DNA of 38,009 nucleotides. Source: Bacteroidetes bacterium RIFCSPLOWO2_12_FULL_35_15 (GTDB taxonomy: Bacteria; Bacteroidota; Bacteroidia; 2-12-FULL-35-15). Made by a program: the position numbers and the translations under genes. The notes under the pieces were generated by a model. That model was not told the origin of the DNA, ran no database searches, and saw only the letters and a program-made list of their open reading frames with translations. Shown here one piece after another: positions 33,727 to 38,009 of the stretch. The stretch's first letter is position 1. Every line of letters starts with the position of its first letter. The stretch spans positions 1 to 38,009 of the forward strand of contig MEPB01000103.1 of the NCBI GenBank assembly GCA_001769385.1, read 5' to 3'.

Positions 33727-35700
33727 TTATACTTTTATTCCTATTATCAAAACATCGTCCACTTGCTCTAAATCACCTCTCCATGTTTCGAATCGTTCTG
33801 AAAGAATATTTTTTTGCATTTCTAATTGCAATTGATTTATTTCTAAAAAAAGCTCTTCCAAGGGCTTGTATTTAAATTTTTTTCCTTTGGAACCTCCAAA
33901 TTGGTCGGGGTAGCCATCTGTTAACATGTAAACCAGATCTCCTTTTTGTAATTGAACAGTTTGCAAGGTGAATGATACATGATCTTTTGGAGATTTCCCT
34001 ACGGGCATTTTATCAGCGGGAAAGGTCAATAATTTGTTTTCCCTGACTATGTAAAACGAATTGTTAGCGGCAGCATAGTGAAGCAAATTGTTTTTCAGAT
34101 CAAAACAGGCGAGGATGCAATCCATTCCATCTTTCCCTTCTTCCATCTGCCCTTCCGGATTAAGTGCCTTGATAATAACTTTCCGTGCTTCATTTAGTAC
34201 CAGATGCGGTTCTGTAATTTTCTTTTCAATAATTACTTCATTTAAAATGGAAATGTTCAGCAGACTCATAAATGCACCCGGAACGCCATGTCCGGTGCAG
34301 TCTGCCGTAGCCAGGTAAAATTTATTATCAAACTCCAGGGCCCAGTAGAAATCACCGCTAACAATATCTTTTGGTTTATATAACACAAAAAAATCTTTTA
34401 TATATTTTGAGATATACTGATCAGATGTAATTACGGCATGTTGGATTCGTTTTGCATAATGAATAGAATCAAGTATCTCCTTGTTTTTTTCTTCGATCAG
34501 TTCTTTTTGTGTTTCCACTTTATGTTTTGCCAGTTCTACTATTTCTTTTTGTTTGAAAATAATTGAATGTGCTTTTTTTATTTTCCGGTTCGACATAAAA
34601 ATAAAAATCACTGTAATTCCTGCTAATAGGGCTGCAATTAAAACAAGTAGGATTGTGGTTCTTTGCTTAGAAAGTTTAGTCTCTTTCAATTCATTCTGTT
34701 GGTTTAAACTTTCTATTTGTAATTGTTTTTTCTCATTTTGATATTTGCCTTCCATTTCATGAATGATCCTGGAATTTTTTTCTGAATAAAGACTATCTTT
34801 TATTTCGGAACTTTGCCCAAAATAATCATATGCCATTTTAAATTCATTTAAATTATAGAAGCATTTTGCTAAAAGTTGCAACGTATGATTTCTCAGATCA
34901 TTATAATTTATTTTTTTTGAGATCTGTTCACTCTCCAGCAAATAAGATATAGCATTTGAATATTCCTTCTGAAGAAAATAGATCTCTCCAATATTATTAA
35001 GATTTATGGCAATCGCAGCTTGATTGTTCAATGCTTTTCTTATAACCAATGCTTCCTGAACAACTTTTATCGCTTCCGGAAATTTATTTTGTAAGGCATA
35101 AGCTTCTCCCATATAATCCAGACTATAGGACATCCCGACTTTGTTGCCCAGGCTTTTGTATATATTCAATGCTTCCTGAAAATTAGTCAGTGCTTCAGTC
35201 GTTTTATTATCCAATTCATAAACCAATCCAATGTCATTCTTAAAGCTTGCAATGTTTGCAGAATCATTAAGTTCTTCAGCCACAGCGGCACCATTTTGAA
35301 ATTCATGCAAGGCTTCTTTTAATAAATTTTGTTTTTTGTAAAAAGTGCCCATGTGGTTGTGCAGGCTGAGCAAAATGGTTTGGTAGTTGTATTGTTCGGC
35401 AATCTTTTCTGATTTTTGATAATATTCAAGTGCCAGGGGGTAATTACTTTTGAAGTATTGACAAAATCCGGCTAAATTATAAGCCTGAGCTAATTCATAG
35501 GATTTATTTTTTTTAATGCAGGTTTTAATTATTGTTTGCGTAAGGGCGAAAGCAGAATCATAATTTGTTTCTGAAATTTTTTCAACGGCCCGCAGCTGCA
35601 GTTGTAAACTGCTGTCGGGAAAGGTCTTTTCTTGGGCATTAACGCAAGTAAAACAAGAGAAGAAAAAAAGGAGAAAAATTACTCTGTTTGAAAAAATCAT
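33727..35700 (-). CDS. TPR-repeat SpoIIE-family protein phosphatase
   Basis: A 657-aa protein: signal peptide (1-22, ending VNAQ), about six tetratricopeptide repeats (about 50-330), a membrane segment (about 348-371), a coiled-coil linker (about 372-425) and a SpoIIE/PP2C phosphatase (about 440-657). Metal-binding residues are intact: D450 (SGDFYW), D467 (DCTGHG), D595 (LTDGYPD) and D648/D649 (QVDDV). The TPR part should face the periplasm and the phosphatase the cytoplasm, where the family dephosphorylates STAS antagonists. The only STAS protein in the window is at 357-704. It has a likely -7 box at 35743-35750 and lies in a T9SS-protein neighbourhood. Confidence 0.9.
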   Translation of the reverse strand: MIFSNRVIFLLFFFSCFTCVNAQEKTFPDSSLQLQLRAVEKISETNYDSAFALTQTIIKTCIKKNKSYELAQAYNLAGFCQYFKSNYPLALEYYQKSEKIAEQYNYQTILLSLHNHMGTFYKKQNLLKEALHEFQNGAAVAEELNDSANIASFKNDIGLVYELDNKTTEALTNFQEALNIYKSLGNKVGMSYSLDYMGEAYALQNKFPEAIKVVQEALVIRKALNNQAAIAINLNNIGEIYFLQKEYSNAISYLLESEQISKKINYNDLRNHTLQLLAKCFYNLNEFKMAYDYFGQSSEIKDSLYSEKNSRIIHEMEGKYQNEKKQLQIESLNQQNELKETKLSKQRTTILLVLIAALLAGITVIFIFMSNRKIKKAHSIIFKQKEIVELAKHKVETQKELIEEKNKEILDSIHYAKRIQHAVITSDQYISKYIKDFFVLYKPKDIVSGDFYWALEFDNKFYLATADCTGHGVPGAFMSLLNISILNEVIIEKKITEPHLVLNEARKVIIKALNPEGQMEEGKDGMDCILACFDLKNNLLHYAAANNSFYIVRENKLLTFPADKMPVGKSPKDHVSFTLQTVQLQKGDLVYMLTDGYPDQFGGSKGKKFKYKPLEELFLEINQLQLEMQKNILSERFETWRGDLEQVDDVLIIGIKV

Positions 35701-35742
35701 TTCTATAAATTAATATACTCAGCGTATTTGCGATTCAAGATA

Positions 35743-35750
35743 CAAAAATA
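35743..35750 (-). promoter_or_regulatory. Promoter -7 box of the SpoIIE gene
   Basis: TATTTTTG on the minus strand fits TAnnTTTG, 42 bp before ATG 35700. No TTG was found at the right spacing, so this is tentative. Confidence 0.4.
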
Positions 35751-35778
35751 AAATAAATAGGAGGGAAGGCCTAAAAAC

Positions 35779-35815
35779 AAAAAGCTCCAAAATAGTAAAT
35801 ATTTTGGAGCTTTTT
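35779..35815 (-). terminator. Intrinsic terminator of the IS-interrupted T9SS gene
   Basis: AAAAAGCTCCAAAATA pairs with TATTTTGGAGCTTTTT around a 5-nt loop, 22 bp after the stop codon at 35838. The A-run on the left becomes a U-tract for minus-strand transcripts. The AGCTCC core is shared with two other terminators here. Confidence 0.85.
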
Positions 35816-35837
35816 TTTGTATATTTTTATTATAAAA

Positions 35838-37917
35838 CTATTTTATTTTGACAAATCTTTTTTGTGAAACAGGTTTTTGATTTAAATCTTTAATGGTCAC
35901 ATAATAAATACCTTCTGATAAAGAACTAATATCAATTGCTTTTGAATTATTCTTCATGTAACTGACATTTATTAAATTCTGAGATACAATTTGTCTTCCT
36001 GCAATATCAGTAATTGAAATATTAATAATTTCTTCTTTTGCAGATGTCCAAATAGTTATTTCACCTGATGCCGGATTCGGATATATGATATAATCATTTG
36101 GTTGAGAAAATTCAATTGCAATTAGATTCGGTGCATATTTCACAGTACCGTCAAAATCGGTTTGTTTTAAACGATAATAGTTGACTCCTTCAAATGGCTT
36201 TTTATCTACAAACTGATATTTTTTTAATTCAATACTGTTCCCAGCACCGTTAATATTATCAATAGCTTCGAAAGTATATCCATTTTTTGAACGTTCTAAT
36301 GTAAAAAAATCATTATTGGTTTCTGAAGAGGTTGCCCATTCAAGTAAATTTCCTTCATCACTATTTTTTCCGGTGAATGAAAGTAATTCAACAGGTAATG
36401 GATTTATACCTGATGATTTTGAACCGAAAGTGAATGGACTAAATGAATTCCAATTTACATTTGAACTTACTGTTCCTGCAGCACTTGCTGTACAAGATCC
36501 TGTTATTCCGCCAACAATAACATTACTTGCATTTTCCCAGGCGGTCGCTGTCCAGTGAGCTACTACAAGATCACCTCCCTGTAATGCCGCACAACTGTTA
36601 ATGCCACTGCTGGATGCATTTTCCCAATGCAAGGTTACTTGTGCATTTCCGGTACCCGCAACCCTGTCCAATATCCAATATTCTGTGCCACTCACATTGT
36701 TTAAGACAGGGGCTGGTGTTGGTGTTGCCATTGGTGCAAGTGAGGAATAAGGTGTGTAAAAATATTGTGCCTGAAAGGTAGAAACTGCTGAAGGTGCGGC
36801 TATATCAATTCGCATCCATCTGTTAAATGCATCACCAACAGGGAAACTAAACGCTGTATTCCCTATTTTTTGCATCGGGCCATCTACAAAACTGGATGTA
36901 CTTCCATAAGGCGAAGGAACAGAAGAGCCGGCATTCATCACAAGCAACGGTGGGTTAGAAGTATAAATAATCCCATTTGTTAAAGTTAAAATGCCATTCA
37001 CATATAAATTACTTGTGGCAGTACCTGTTAAAGTCATTCCTCCACCGGAGTTGTTCATAATAACATTTGTAAATGTTAATGTACCACTGCTATTGGTATA
37101 TGTTTGCGGGATGGTTCCGTTAAATTCAATATTCGGACAGTTGGTAAGAGTTGCAGCAGCTGCCGTATTGAAATTACCTGCGACTTTTACTACCTGATTG
37201 TTTGCATTAAAAATACTGGTGGTATTTGTTGTGGTAAAGTCCCCGCCAATATCTATTGCTGCTGTCAATAATAAAGTACTGCCTGTCTTTGTTATTGTTA
37301 AGGCCCCTATTTTATTAGCTCCTGTGAGAGAACCATTGATCGTTTGGGCTACAGAAGCATTATTAAAGAGAAGTTCCGCTGTTGGTGCCATTACCAGGTT
37401 GCCATTATTTGTAAAGTTTCCGCAAACAGTTAATGTGACTCCTGCATTAATTGTTAAAGTTGCCCCTGCATTTATTAATAAATCTTTAACAGAAGCATTT
37501 GCGCTAATAACTGGTTGGGCACCACCGGAGTTTACTGTAGCATTTAAGCCGCAGGTTGGAGCGCTGCATCCGCCCCAGTTACCAGGCTGGCTCCATGCAA
37601 TACTTGAAGTACTTGCCCAGGTAAGTGTTGCTCCCGGAGTGGCGTAAGCTATTGGAGAACCGGCACTGAACTGAAGTGTATATCCCGAAACATAATCGTT
37701 TGTGAAATTGGTTATGGCCAATACATAAGTCTCGGTATTAAGTACAGCAAGAGAGGGTTCATAAGCCGCATCGTACCCTGCGCCATAAGCTGCAGGAGCA
37801 TTCCCTCCGGTATATAACCCGGTAACCCCCAAAGAATTATAATTGCAACTTGTAGCTGCCGTTGAACCTGCAGCTATTTCAGTACAGCAGAAAGCACCAT
37901 CTCCTGTGCCATCACAA
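35838..37917 (-). pseudogene. Large T9SS surface protein, 5' end cut by an IS
   Basis: The frame is open from the IS boundary (about 37917) to a stop at 35838, about 693 codons, and reads CPCDGTGDGAFCCTEIAAG just inside the boundary. No signal peptide or true start remains; a TTG at 37832 is only an internal codon. Domains: the end of a PPC-like jelly-roll (ETYVLAITNF, SGYTLQFSAG), low-complexity beta-helical repeats (LTINAGATLTINAGVTLTVCG region, near residues 100-130), a PLPVELLSFTG module with NNDFFTLERS and YYRLKQTDFDG, and a T9SS sorting domain (YPNPASGE to KRFVKIK). The N-terminal domain resembles that of the 667-aa gene. In the present state it lacks its promoter and signal peptide and is probably inactive. 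Confidence 0.75.
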
Positions 37918-38009
37918 GGGCAATGTCATATGATAAGGTAGAATTATTATATTTGTAAAATGGAACTAATAGAAATTACAAAAAAACTGAATACACAAAA
38001 GCGTTGTAT
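37916..38009 (+). mobile_element. 5' end of an insertion sequence (right copy, partial)
   Basis: 37916-37993 is the reverse complement of 1-78, and 16 more bases follow. It starts at or near GGGCAATGTC (37918), has a TATATTTG box (37948-37955) and an ORF from 37960. The T9SS frame on the other strand is open up to the boundary and meets a stop (37926-37928) inside the element, as expected for an insertion into that gene. Confidence 0.65.
37960..38009 (+). CDS. Transposase N-terminus (partial, runs off window)
   Basis: ATG at 37960 gives MELIEITKKLNTQKRC, then I or M, before the window ends. The same N-terminus is read leftward from 34. The TATATTTG box is only 4 bp upstream. The resemblance to IS1595-type transposases is from memory and rests on 16 residues. 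Confidence 0.45.
   Translation, partial: MELIEITKKLNTQKRC

Noticed and set aside
37198-37647. 149-codon open frame on the plus strand
   Set aside because: It lies fully antisense to the Thr/Ser/Gly-rich T9SS gene. Its Val/Pro/Ala-rich composition is the usual complement of such sequence, and no promoter or start context is present.
37830-37832. TTG start for the rightmost T9SS gene
   Set aside because: The frame stays open and domain-like upstream to the IS boundary, and no signal peptide follows the TTG.
1-38009. Terminal repeat as evidence of a circular molecule (plasmid or phage)
   Set aside because: The two terminal copies are inverted, not direct, so they cannot be an overlap of a circle. 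No replication or phage genes are present.

Overview
The window looks like a contig from an uncultured Bacteroidota bacterium. The evidence is low GC, several very large proteins with a type IX secretion system (T9SS) C-terminal sorting domain, TAnnTTTG promoter boxes with a TTG about 20 bp upstream, almost no Shine-Dalgarno sequences, a Bacteroidota-type YebC, and dispersed intergenic hairpin repeats. No rRNA, tRNA or CRISPR array was seen.

Layout. Positions 1-78 and 37916-37993 are perfect inverted copies of one 78-bp sequence. It holds a TATATTTG promoter box and the first codons of an ORF, best read as the 5' end of an insertion sequence, so both ends of the window run into copies of one IS. 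357-2433 (+): STAS anti-sigma-factor antagonist, small T9SS protein, ribonuclease Z. 2590-7485 (+): NarL/FixJ response regulator, FecA-like TonB-dependent receptor and an outer-membrane protein; the first two share nearly the same promoter and leader. 7727-8581 (+): N-acetylglucosamine kinase. 8723-14606 (-): kdsA, seven-bladed T9SS beta-propeller, two polytopic membrane proteins (at least one a GT-C glycosyltransferase) and yebC, tightly packed. 14715-18033 (-): a lipoprotein and a beta-barrel-like protein separated by a 426-bp cassette, in which a frameshifted GxxExxY (PDDEXK_3) gene sits between perfect 18-bp inverted repeats. 18188-20612: small membrane protein, rarA, small secreted protein. 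20802-37917 (-): surface-protein region with a 105-aa exported protein, T9SS proteins of 1258 and 1822 aa, a 667-aa relative that stops inside a beta-helix and lacks a sorting domain, a TPR/SpoIIE phosphatase, and a T9SS gene cut by the right-hand IS.

How the genes may work together. The left half suggests iron or ferric-citrate sensing and uptake. The kdsA cluster suggests cell-envelope glycan and LPS work combined with a T9SS cargo. The right half is devoted to large exported adhesin-like or structural proteins. The SpoIIE phosphatase and the STAS protein are typical partner-switching components, but they lie far apart.

The most unusual signals are non-coding. The GxxExxY cassette has the layout of a non-autonomous mobile element inserted between two genes. 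Three dispersed repeats (19939-20017, 20699-20792, 25382-25731) are each enclosed by inverted arms whose sequence differs from locus to locus.
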